Source: Crotalaria pallida (taxonomy: Eukaryota; Streptophyta; Magnoliopsida; Fabales; Fabaceae). From it: a DNA stretch of 64,000 bases. Below, piece after piece: positions 55,239 to 64,000 of this stretch (its first letter is position 1; every line of letters begins with the position of its first letter). The notes under the pieces were generated by a model. It worked only from the letters and a program-made list of their open reading frames with translations. It was not told the origin of the DNA and did no database searches. The position numbers were made by a program, and so were the translations under genes. The stretch is taken from NCBI GenBank assembly GCA_037953625.1, contig CM075653.1, positions 99,551,639 to 99,615,638 of the forward strand, given 5' to 3'.

Positions 55239-58200
55239 GTGTGCCTTAGAACCGAAAAGAAACCGTGGTATCTTGATAGTGGATGTTCAAGGCACATGAC
55301 GGGAGATAAGCGGAACTTCATGGAGCTTACTCCTCAAGAAGGTGGATATGTCACTTATGGAGACAACAACAAAGGAAAAATTCTTGGGATTGGTAAAGTC
55401 GGTAATTCTTCCAACTTGGTTATTGATAACGTTCTTTATGTTCAAGGATTAGAACACAATCTTTTAAGCATTAGTCAACTTTGTGATATAGGTAACCATG
55501 TATTATTTACCTCTACCCAATGTCTCATAAAAAGTGACAAAGATCAATCTATCAAATTTGTTGGCAAAAGGTCTAATAATACTTACTTGGTTGAATTAAA
55601 CAATATCACCTCTTTGGTTTGTACTTGTCTAGTTAGCAAAGAGAGTGACACTTGGTTATGGCATCGTAGGACCGCTCACATTAATGTAAATCAATTAAAG
55701 AAGTTACAATCAAAAGACTTAGTAGTTGGATTACCAAAGCTTGATTTTAAAATTGAAGGTGATTGTACTCCTTGTAAGAAGTGCAAGCACACCAAAAATC
55801 ATTTTGGTTCCAAAAATGAGGTGTCCACAACAAGACCATTAGAAATGCTTCATATGGACTTGTTTGGACCTTCTCAAGTAAAAAGCTTTGGTGGGAACTA
55901 CTATGATTTGGTGATTGTTGATGACTTTTCTAGATTTACATGGACATTATTCTTAAGTGCAAAGAGTGAGACCTACAAATCTTTTAAACGCCATGTTAAA
56001 CTTGTGCAAAACCAAGTAAACCAAAAAGTAATTATTATTAGAACCGATCATGGTGGTGAATTTGAAAACTACAAGTTTGATAGATTTTGTGATAAACATG
56101 GTATTGAACACCAATATTCCGCACCAAGAACTCCGGAACAAAATGGAGTGGTAGAGCGGAAAAATAGGGTGTTAGAGGAACTTGCAAGAACCATGCTAAA
56201 TGATTCTCAAGTACCTCATTATTTTTGGGCCGATGCCGTTAATACGGCTTGCTATGTCATGAATAGAATTCTAATTAGGCCCATGCTCAAGAAAACCCCC
56301 AATGAGCTTTACAAAGGAAGAAAACCAAATATATCCTACTTTCATGTTTTTGGATGCAAAGTTTATGTGCTAAACAATGGAAAAGATCATCTTGGAAAAT
56401 TTGACTCTAAATCCGATGACGGAATATTTTTGGGTTATTCTTCGCATAGTAAAGCATATAGAATTTTTAATAAAAGAACTATGACTATTGAAGAATCTAT
56501 TCATGTGGTTTTTAATGAGTCTTTGAAAGAAGATGGTATTTTTAGTGATGGTTGTGATGAAGGTTTTGAGTTTTCAAAAGAGGAAAAAGGGAAGGAGATT
56601 TTAAAGGATGAAGTAGAAGTTAAAAATGATCTTGATCCGGCTTGGAAAACGGTGAAAGCTCACCCTATTGACAATGTCATAGGAGACCTTTCAAAGGGAG
56701 TATTAACTCGTAGGACTATTCAAAACATTTGTCATTTTGTTTCCTTTGTTTCTCAAATCGAACCAAATTCAATTAAGGAAGCAATTTTGGATGAACATTG
56801 GGTTATGGCCATGCAAGAAGAACTAAATCAATTTGTTAGAAACGAAGTTTGGGAATTAGTGCCTATACCCGATGATCATACCATAATTGGTTTAAAATGG
56901 ATTTATAGAAATAAACTTGATGAATCCGGTTTGATTATAAGAAACAAAGTGAGACTTGTTGCCCAAGGGTACAACCAAGAGGAAGGTGTTGATTATGACG
57001 AGACCTTTGCTCCGGTTGCACGCCTTGAGGCAATCCGAATCTTGCTTGCCTTTGCATCAATTATGAAATTTACTCTTTATCAAATGGATGTCAAGAATGC
57101 TTTCTTAAATGGTTTCATAAATGAAGAAGTGTATGTTAAGCAACCACCCGGTTTTGAGAGTCATGAATTTCCAAACCATGTTTATAAATTGAAAAAGGCA
57201 CTTTATGGATTAAAACAAGCTCCTAGAGCTTGGTATGATCGATTAAGTACCTTTCTATTAGAAAATGACTTTCAAAGGGGAAAGGTTGATAATACCCTAT
57301 TCATCTATAAAACTAAAAAGGACATTTTGTTAATGCAAATATATGTAGATGATATTATCTTTGGTGCCACTAACGTGTCCTTGTGTAGCAAGTTCTCTAA
57401 TTTGATGAAAAAGGAATTTGAAATGTCCATGATGGGAGAGCTCAAGTTCTTCCTAGGACTTCAAATCAAGCAAGTCAAGGAGGGGATTTTTGTGCATCAA
57501 GGAAAGTATTGCAAGGAGCTCCTTGGAAAATACGGAATGGACAAATGCAAGGAAGCCTACACTCCCATGAGCACCTCATGCTACCTAGACAAGGATGAAC
57601 AAGGTACACCGGTTGATGTTAGTAAATATAGAGGCATGATAGGTAGTCTTCTATATCTTACCGCATCTAGACCGGATATTATGTTTAGTGTATGCATGTG
57701 TGCCCGTTTTCAAGCTAATCCTAAAGAATCACACCTATCCGCGGTCAAACATATTTTTAAATATCTTAAAGGAACGATTAATACCGGATTATGGTATCCT
57801 AGTGATACTAGTCTTAGCTTGGTTGGTTATTCGGATTCCGACTTTGCGGGATGCAAGCTTGATCGTAAAAGCACTAGTGGTACTTGCCATTTATTGGGAA
57901 GCTCACTAGTGTCATGGTTTTCTAAAAAGCAAGCTTGTGTTGCTCTTTCCACCGCCGAAGCGGAATATATCGCCGCCGGTAGTTGTTGTGCTCAACTCTT
58001 GTGGATGAAACAACAATTATTGGATTTTGGTTTGAAACTTGAAAATATTCCTATTAAGTGCGATAACACAAGTGCAATCAACTTAACTAAGAATCCGGTG
58101 TATCATTCAAGGACTAAACATATTGAAATTAGACATCATTTTCTAAGAGATCATGTACAAAAAGGTGATTGCACAATTGAATTTGTAAGCACCACAAACC

Positions 58201-58295
58201 AATTAGCGGATATTTTTACAAAACCATTGCCAAGAGATACCTTTTATCATATAAGAGGAGAACTTGGAATTTTAGATGAGTCAAGCATTAGCTAA
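55239..58295 (+). CDS. pol: Sirevirus D pol polyprotein (1018 codons)
   Basis: Uninterrupted frame of protease, integrase, reverse transcriptase and RNase H in Copia order. Protease: WYLDSGCSRHMTG with the active DSG at residues 13-15. GAG-pre-integrase: HHCC segment about 142-182. Integrase: catalytic D207, D270 and E306 (D-X35-E). RT: LKWIYRN about 560 and YVDD about 700. RNase H: GYSDSDFAG about 865 and STAEAEYIAAG. The frame has no ATG at its start; it opens GTGTGC right after an in-frame TAG and 13 bases after the gag stop, in the +1 frame. Translation therefore needs frameshifting or splicing. Catalytic residues are all present. Confidence 0.95.
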   Translation: MCLRTEKKPWYLDSGCSRHMTGDKRNFMELTPQEGGYVTYGDNNKGKILGIGKVGNSSNLVIDNVLYVQGLEHNLLSISQLCDIGNHVLFTSTQCLIKSDKDQSIKFVGKRSNNTYLVELNNITSLVCTCLVSKESDTWLWHRRTAHINVNQLKKLQSKDLVVGLPKLDFKIEGDCTPCKKCKHTKNHFGSKNEVSTTRPLEMLHMDLFGPSQVKSFGGNYYDLVIVDDFSRFTWTLFLSAKSETYKSFKRHVKLVQNQVNQKVIIIRTDHGGEFENYKFDRFCDKHGIEHQYSAPRTPEQNGVVERKNRVLEELARTMLNDSQVPHYFWADAVNTACYVMNRILIRPMLKKTPNELYKGRKPNISYFHVFGCKVYVLNNGKDHLGKFDSKSDDGIFLGYSSHSKAYRIFNKRTMTIEESIHVVFNESLKEDGIFSDGCDEGFEFSKEEKGKEILKDEVEVKNDLDPAWKTVKAHPIDNVIGDLSKGVLTRRTIQNICHFVSFVSQIEPNSIKEAILDEHWVMAMQEELNQFVRNEVWELVPIPDDHTIIGLKWIYRNKLDESGLIIRNKVRLVAQGYNQEEGVDYDETFAPVARLEAIRILLAFASIMKFTLYQMDVKNAFLNGFINEEVYVKQPPGFESHEFPNHVYKLKKALYGLKQAPRAWYDRLSTFLLENDFQRGKVDNTLFIYKTKKDILLMQIYVDDIIFGATNVSLCSKFSNLMKKEFEMSMMGELKFFLGLQIKQVKEGIFVHQGKYCKELLGKYGMDKCKEAYTPMSTSCYLDKDEQGTPVDVSKYRGMIGSLLYLTASRPDIMFSVCMCARFQANPKESHLSAVKHIFKYLKGTINTGLWYPSDTSLSLVGYSDSDFAGCKLDRKSTSGTCHLLGSSLVSWFSKKQACVALSTAEAEYIAAGSCCAQLLWMKQQLLDFGLKLENIPIKCDNTSAINLTKNPVYHSRTKHIEIRHHFLRDHVQKGDCTIEFVSTTNQLADIFTKPLPRDTFYHIRGELGILDESSIS

Positions 58296-58498
58296 TTGAT
58301 TTGTGTTTGTGAAAATTCACCAAGTATGTCTCATTTCATGTGCATTAGTGTTTGAAGAACAATTGGACCTTGATATGTTGTGAATTATGTGTTTTTGACT
58401 GTGAGTGATTTTGAGTCTGATTTGTGTTTATGTTAAATTGTGTTGGTTTAGTGAAAATGTGTTCAAATTGCTGGTAAAACTGTCTGTCTGTCAAATTT

Positions 58499-58770
58499 AC
58501 TCGAGTATTTTCATTTCAACTCGAGTATTTTAATTCCAAATTAAATGGTTTGAAAATTGAAAAAGTTTTTGGTCAGTTCTGATTGTTTCACTCGAGTGTT
58601 TTCAAATTTTACTCGAGTATTTTTACTTTTTACTCGAGTGTGTCCTGTTTTACTCGCGTGTTTTTCAGTCCAGTAACTCTAGACTTTCTGGCTGGGCGTT
58701 TTACTCGAGTACTTTCTAAATTACTCGAGTATCACCAAGAACACTCGAGTGTTTTCAAAAACACTCGAGT
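58499..58770. repeat. ACTCGAGT palindrome array, Sirevirus D internal
   Basis: About eleven ACTCGAGT copies between pol and the env-like gene, matching the palindrome of this element's LTRs. One copy has decayed to ACTCGCGT. Confidence 0.9.
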
Positions 58771-59045
58771 AATGCGACCAGTTTAAAGCCAGCAGCAACG
58801 TTTTCTCAACTCAGTTTTCACGAACCCCTCTTCTCCCCACTCGAGTTCTCTCAACCCCAAACACTCAAAACACGTTTTTTACTCCAATTTTTCATAGCTT
58901 TTAACTTTAAATCATCTCCACATCACTTTTCTTCAATTATTTCACTTCAAATCACTGTTTTTCACCCCCAAATCCGAAATTCCCTTTTGAAACCCTAACT
59001 CCCCCAAACTCGAAATTGTCCATTTTTTCTTCAATTTGTGTGCAA

Positions 59046-60347
59046 ATGTCTACCTCTCGTGCTAACCTACGTCCAAGGAAGAAAAGAAGAGAGCCTACTC
59101 CTCCTCCTTCATCATCTTCAGAGGATGAAGAGGAATTCTTTTCTACTGGTGCATGTGCTAGGAGGGAGGCATTGTTCATCACTCATGGCTATGGTGTACA
59201 AAGCTGGACCACAGAGGATTTTCTTGAGGGTAACGGTTTTACTTTTGTTCAAAAGCTTAGGGAACAACACCTTATGAATTTTATCTCTTTCAATGGTCCA
59301 ATTTATCTTAGACTAGTGCGTCAATTTTATGCAAATCTTAAGGAGATAAATAGGACTACTTTTGAATCCAGAGTAGCAGGAACCCACTTTGTACTTCGTC
59401 CTACTGATTTAGAAACTGTCTTTGGCATAACACGAACGGGGCAGAACACTTTGAATGCTCAAACTAATGATATTTTTCGAAATCTGCTTCGTCCCGATCG
59501 TGTTTATGACGGAGATGAAAAGAAAGCCGTGAATATGACCACTTTAAACCGCATCCTTCACCATATTGTTTGTCACATCCTTAAGCCCCAAACATCTCCA
59601 AATTACTCAAAGCCCACAAAATTAGAACTTCAGCTTATTGATGTTATACTGAATGATAATATGTTGAACTGGGATGCTGTTATTTTTGCTCGGATGGTCA
59701 AGGCAGGGTCTTCTAAACCAACCCAAAATCTGCCTTATCCTATGCATGTGTGTCGACTTCTCCGGCACCTCAATGTGCCTATTCCTCATGATGAGGAGAA
59801 AGTTGACCTTCCGGCAGAGTTGCATGCACTTCATGAGGGGCTATTGCGTCAAATGAGAATGAGGAAGCGCGGCGGGAGGTGGTATTGGATGGATCAGGTA
59901 GCAGCCATGGAGGCCCAGGAGGCCGCTGAGCAAGCTGCAGCTCAGCAAGGTTTGGATGCTGAGCAGTTGGCTGATGAGCAGGCTCAGTATGATCAGGCTG
60001 ATGGTGGCGGTGCTGGTGGTGGTGATCCGGTTGATGACATTCAGTTTGAACATCCTGCTTTTGGGACTTATCAGACATATTTCGATGCTCGCTTTGCTCA
60101 GTTTGAAAGCCGCATGGATAGCTTTGAGCATCGATTGGCTGAGCAGCAGGATAGTATCAGCAGGATTGAGTCTCAGATGGGTGTGCAGTCGGCCATGCTA
60201 TATTCGCAGTTGGACCAGCAGTCAGTTCAGATGAATGCTCGGTGGGACCAGCATTCCGCTCAGATGAATGCTAGGTTCGATGATATGATGTCTGCATTCG
60301 GCCGCTTCTTTCCTCCTCAGGATCCCCCTGCACCGGATATGTTCTGA
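59046..60347 (+). CDS. Sirevirus D env-like / plant-transposon protein (433 aa)
   Basis: ATG 59046 (MSTSRANLRPRKKRREPTPP) is preferred; the frame is open a little further upstream. It has a basic leader and an acidic-serine stretch, then a globular region of about 220 residues. That region resembles the putative plant transposon protein family found downstream of pol in Sireviruses (LRPTDLETVFGI, CRLLRHLNVPIP). The C-terminal part is Gln/Ala-rich with heptad-like repeats (MNARWDQHSAQMNARFDDMM), probably a coiled coil. I see no convincing signal peptide or membrane segment, so true envelope function is doubtful. The homologue in Sirevirus A is broken; this one is intact. Confidence 0.85.
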   Translation: MSTSRANLRPRKKRREPTPPPSSSSEDEEEFFSTGACARREALFITHGYGVQSWTTEDFLEGNGFTFVQKLREQHLMNFISFNGPIYLRLVRQFYANLKEINRTTFESRVAGTHFVLRPTDLETVFGITRTGQNTLNAQTNDIFRNLLRPDRVYDGDEKKAVNMTTLNRILHHIVCHILKPQTSPNYSKPTKLELQLIDVILNDNMLNWDAVIFARMVKAGSSKPTQNLPYPMHVCRLLRHLNVPIPHDEEKVDLPAELHALHEGLLRQMRMRKRGGRWYWMDQVAAMEAQEAAEQAAAQQGLDAEQLADEQAQYDQADGGGAGGGDPVDDIQFEHPAFGTYQTYFDARFAQFESRMDSFEHRLAEQQDSISRIESQMGVQSAMLYSQLDQQSVQMNARWDQHSAQMNARFDDMMSAFGRFFPPQDPPAPDMF

Positions 60348-60689
60348 GATCGGTGGACATTGCACTCTGTTTTTACATGTTATCTGTTTTTTTCTGGATG
60401 TTTAGTTTTTCACTATGCTTTTGGGAGTTAGTTTACTTTTTGTTACCCCTGCGTGGGTCTTTATCCAGTTTTATGATGTTTTTCTTTTCCGTTCAGACTT
60501 GGATTTGGTTGTTGGTTTTATGCTATGTTATGATGTGATTTCACTGGATTTCTCATGGTTATTGTTTTTCACTTGTTTGGTATTCTCTGATAGTCATATT
60601 TGCTTTCTATTGATATTATTTAGGGGGAGTTTTCATTATTGGTATCCTTCTTGTCTCCTCCGTTTCCAAATGCTATCTTTTTTATTATG

Positions 60690-60926
60690 ACAAAAAGGGG
60701 GAGAAAAGAGGCAATGAGAAGAGCAAGCACATTTTTTTTACTCTGATATTATGTTTGCTCTCGCTCTGATACCAGTTACATTTTGTGCACTTGACTATGA
60801 TATTATGGATATTATGCTGTGCTTGGTATTCTCTGGATTGACAGGTTAATAGGTTCCTATATTGAGGGGGAGCTCTCAAAAGAGAAGGAACGGTTTAATT
60901 ATTTTGTCATCATCAAAAAGGGGGAG
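60690..60926 (+). other. Polypurine tracts, Sirevirus D
   Basis: AAAAAGGGGGAGAAAAGAGG near 60692, GAGGGGGAG near 60864 and the terminal AAAAAGGGGGAG near 60915-60926, just before the 3' LTR. Confidence 0.88.
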
Positions 60927-60928
60927 AT

Positions 60929-62501
60929 TGTAGAATCAAGTCTCCAATTAGGTGGATTTATTTTGATGATGACAATATAATTAGATCATGGAGTTAAAGC
61001 AAGAATTCAAGCTCATCAAGTCAAGAAGATCAAGTGCATTATGTATCTATTCATTCTCAATTTTATTTTGAATGTAATTTTATTTTATTGAGAGTGGGTA
61101 GTTTAGGAAGTAATCTCAACCTAGGATAAATAATTTTAATGCATGAAAAAGGTTGGGGTTACATAAAATTATTCCTTGAAGAGAGAATTGAAATTAATTG
61201 TTGAAAAACTTGATTTTTATCATCTCTGGCCAAAATACTCGAGTAAGCTGAATTATACTCGAGTATTACAAGCCTCGAGTAAGTAAAAAGTACTCGAGTA
61301 TCAAAACACTCGAGTACTTCCCAGAATACTCGAGTATTTCAGGCTCAAGTCAGAGATTTGACTGTTAGTTCAATACATGGGCATTTCTATTGAAAGATGG
61401 GCAAAAGACTCGAGTAGTCTAAAAAATACTCGAGTATTTTGTCTCTGACAGCAAATTTTTTAACCGTTAGAAGAGGGCAAAAATGGGAGAAAAGAATTAC
61501 TCTCACTCTCTCATTCCCTCTTCCATATATCAGAAATCAATGCCATTGAACTAACCAACAAGAACATTAAAGTCTATTGGGAAAAACATTCATTTTTCTA
61601 ATTCTCTCTCAAGTGAAAAACTTACTCTAACTCAATATTCATTCATCATTATTATTTGTTCTAAGAGTTAGAGTTGTGCTTAATTGTTGTGGATATCATT
61701 TGTTGGATCACTCCACATACACATCTTGTTCTCAAAATCTTGGTTAGTAACCAAGTGTACCTAAGTGGGTCTTAGGTTCATTCAAGACTTGGGTGGTTCT
61801 CAAGCAATTGCTAAGAGGTTCTTAGCTTTGGTGGAGCTCTTGAAGGTTTCAAGGAGCTTGAAGAAGAAGGAGTCTTCATCACCAACTTCAAATTGGGGTA
61901 GAAATTCAAGAGTTTGGTACACTCTTGAAAGGGTTAGGTTGAGTGAGGCATCTCAATACCCTTGTAATATTTCTAAACAATTTGATTTTAGTAGACACTC
62001 CTAAGGTTCTTAGGGGGACTGGACTAGCTCTCTAAATAGAGAGTGAACCAGTATAAAATTGTTGGTGTTGATTTTTATAGCTTTCTTTACCTTCAAGTAA
62101 AAACCAAACCTAAGTTGCTCTAAAGGGGGAAATTAATTAGAGTAGTAATTCCGCATCAATTAAGTTGTTTTCAAGTTGTTATAGCTATACTTAATTGTAT
62201 TCTACTCTATTAATAATCTGCCTTGAACTGTATTCATTGTTATTGATTAAAGTGCATATTTTCCAGAAACTGTTTTTCTGCTATCTGCACGATTTACTCG
62301 AGTATTCTTGGAAAGACTCGAGTGTTCTTGAGTTTTTACTCGAGTAGTTTTGAAAACACTCGAGTGTTCTTGCTCTGTTTCTGAAAAATCTGCACTTGAT
62401 TAATTATACCTAATTGCATTCGAAAAATTAGTCACTGTTGCATTCAGATTACTATTCACCCCCCTCTAGTAATTGCAAAGCCCGCTTGTTGGTTTCCAAC
62501 A
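60929..62501 (+). mobile_element. Sirevirus D 3' LTR
   Basis: 1,573 bp, colinear with the 5' LTR, with the same ACTCGAGT arrays (61236-61433 and 62293-62365). One palindrome differs from the 5' copy (GACTCGAG to GCCTCGAG). Confidence 0.96.
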
Positions 62502-64000
62502 GATGCTCCTTCTGCCCGTTGCGACATCAGCAGCACCAATATAACAACGAACAGGAGAGAGTAAGCAATCCGGACGCACAGCGCCGACGGGGTGGAATTA
62601 TAGTAGGCAAAATGATAGGACGGACATAACCATACACAGCATACATTCAAGCAAACATACTATTCTCATTACCCATAATTCATATCTATTTCATCTTATT
62701 ATTATTCTTCATACTTCTCTACTTTTATTTTTCATCCTTTTCATATGACTCATTAACTCCTTCCACATCGCCCATTCTCACTTCTTATTCATTTTCTGCA
62801 CTTATGGAACGTTTAATAGTGTCTTATCGGGTTATAACCGTCGATGATCGGGGAGTTAAAGGATCATCGAGGTGCGCGTGTCCTTTCGTAGTTAGCACTC
62901 TCTTTTCCAACCTACATCTCCTCGGCCATCCATCCAACCTAGTCGGAAGCCAACAGGAGTACAGGGCCTTTACCACGCGGGCATGACAGCTGTCCAACAA
63001 ATGGCTCCAAGCCAGGAGGTCTCAGCCTCAAACATAACATATATCGCATAACACATTGCCCCGTTCCAATCCCTCTCCACTGTTGTAGATTTGCATCGAG
63101 GGGGCGACAGTATTGTTGTAGTGCGCGCACAGAACTTTACCACGGTATTGGGCCCAGCCCCCACCACGTTAGTGCACCACTTATGGAATTCGTTCTGTCT
63201 ACAACAACACTCTAGACTTCTTGACGTTTCACCGTCATCGTCCTCCCCTCCTGCAATCCCCACCTGAGTATCCGAAGATACCCATAGTATCTTCCTCTCC
63301 ACTACTTCAGGTTAACTCTCATAACTCACCGCGTTCGCTGTTAATGTCTTTTAAAATCTTTTAATTATTAACCAAACGGTCGGCTCACCCTTAGTACATC
63401 CCTTCAGTGAGTCCCGGCCACTACCTTTGCACCTCATTTCTCACATAGCACAGAGCTGGGGTTATAACCAGGAACTCTCATCCCATGTCACACTCTCATT
63501 CCTCAATCCTTTCTCAAAACATCCTTTCCAAAACTTTCACCAAACATCATTTCATATACTTTCTCCACAATCACCCTTTCAGAAATCACTTTTCAAAAAT
63601 CACTTCAACAATCTCTTTTCAAAGAAAAGCCTCTCTTCACAGCCTTTCACAAAATTTCCTTCCAAAACTTTTCTTGAAAATTCTTTTCACCATATTTCTT
63701 TTCAAAAATCTTTTCGAAAACTCTTTTCAAAGACCCTTTTATGAAAATTCTTTTCAAAAGTATCCCTTTTTAACCCTTTTCAAAAACCTTTTTCCATATC
63801 CAACTTTTGCTGGGCGCTAGTGGAGGAGCAAGCCCAGCTCAACACTAGCTCCCAGACTAAAACCAAGAACAGAGGAGCCCAGCTCAACTCGGTTCACTCC
63901 TCATCTCCACAATCGACATTACACTCCCCAGCTCTAGCTCATGCTCATCATTATACTCACTTTCTTTTCTCAAAATCTCAACTCTTTCTTTCCCTTCCAT

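Larger units (their letters stand above)
51822..62501 (+). mobile_element. Sirevirus D, complete element, TSD GATGC
   Basis: 10,680 bp with LTRs 51822-53400 and 60929-62501 and a perfect GATGC duplication at 51817-51821 and 62502-62506. It contains a Met-tRNA primer-binding site, gag (two frameshifts), intact pol, intact env-like gene and several polypurine tracts. By eye the LTRs differ by about nine substitutions and one 6-bp indel, about 0.6%, making it the youngest element here. ACTCGAGT palindromes occur in both LTRs and upstream of the env-like gene. Confidence 0.97.
51383..64000 (+). mobile_element. Ty3-type LTR Y (partial), split by Sirevirus D
   Basis: Begins TGTAACAGCCCGATTTTCG at 51383, a start typical of long Ty3/chromovirus LTRs. 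It continues after Sirevirus D from 62507 to the end of the window. It has no convincing reading frame. From 63500 to 63790 it contains TTTCAAAA-rich imperfect repeats. The right end and target duplication lie outside the window. Confidence 0.55.

Noticed and set aside
63427..63820. Two overlapping Ser/Phe/His-rich frames near the window end
   Set aside because: They derive from TTTCAAAA-rich imperfect repeats in LTR Y and resemble no protein family.

Overview
This window looks like nuclear heterochromatin of a flowering plant, probably a eudicot. It is AT-rich, almost every kilobase can be assigned to a transposable element, and no ordinary host gene, tRNA, rRNA or CRISPR array was found. 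The species cannot be named from the sequence. The abundance of Sirevirus-type (SIRE/Maximus) Copia elements and one Ogre/Tat-like Ty3 element would suit a legume, but that is inference.

Layout. (1) 1-4252: 5' end of an Ogre/Tat-like element on the minus strand, with four different GC-rich tandem repeats. (2) 4641-11709: a roughly 743-bp non-autonomous hAT element with a perfect 8-bp target duplication, opened by two LTR-type insertions (4782-7355 and 7923-11664). (3) 11890-12521: a Mutator-like MITE. (4) 12689-18640: a PIF/Harbinger-type element with TAA target sites, carrying a nearly full-length L1-type LINE (about 12884-17775). (5) 18775-43169: Sirevirus A, with LTRs, gag and an env-like gene but no pol. 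Its env-like gene is split by an LTR-type unit (24269-40340), which contains Sirevirus fragment C (27328 to about 30600) and Sirevirus B (30615-40068, minus strand). (6) 43239-46729: a third copy of the same LTR-type unit. (7) 46927-49032: a Sirevirus solo LTR inside a truncated LINE. (8) 49391-49653: a Stowaway-like MITE. (9) 51383-64000: a Ty3-type LTR split by Sirevirus D (51822-62501), the most complete and youngest element, with gag, pol and env-like genes.

Most insertions have intact target duplications, so the nesting order can be read: A, then the 24269 unit, then C, then B. Differences between paired LTRs, judged by eye, agree: about 2-3% for A, about 1.6% for B and about 0.6% for D.

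The most unusual content is a TG...CA unit of 3.3-3.7 kb, here called family X, present three times (7923-11664, 24269-40340, 43239-46729). Each copy has a TATA box near +400, a conserved splice-donor-like and acceptor-like pair 1.5-1.65 kb apart, and a short protein-coding segment after the acceptor. The presumed intron holds arrays of short palindromes, and in two copies an array of tiny hairpins whose stems covary around a TGG loop. The palindrome sequence differs between copies of the family but is uniform within a copy. The Sireviruses show the same behaviour, each with its own palindrome.
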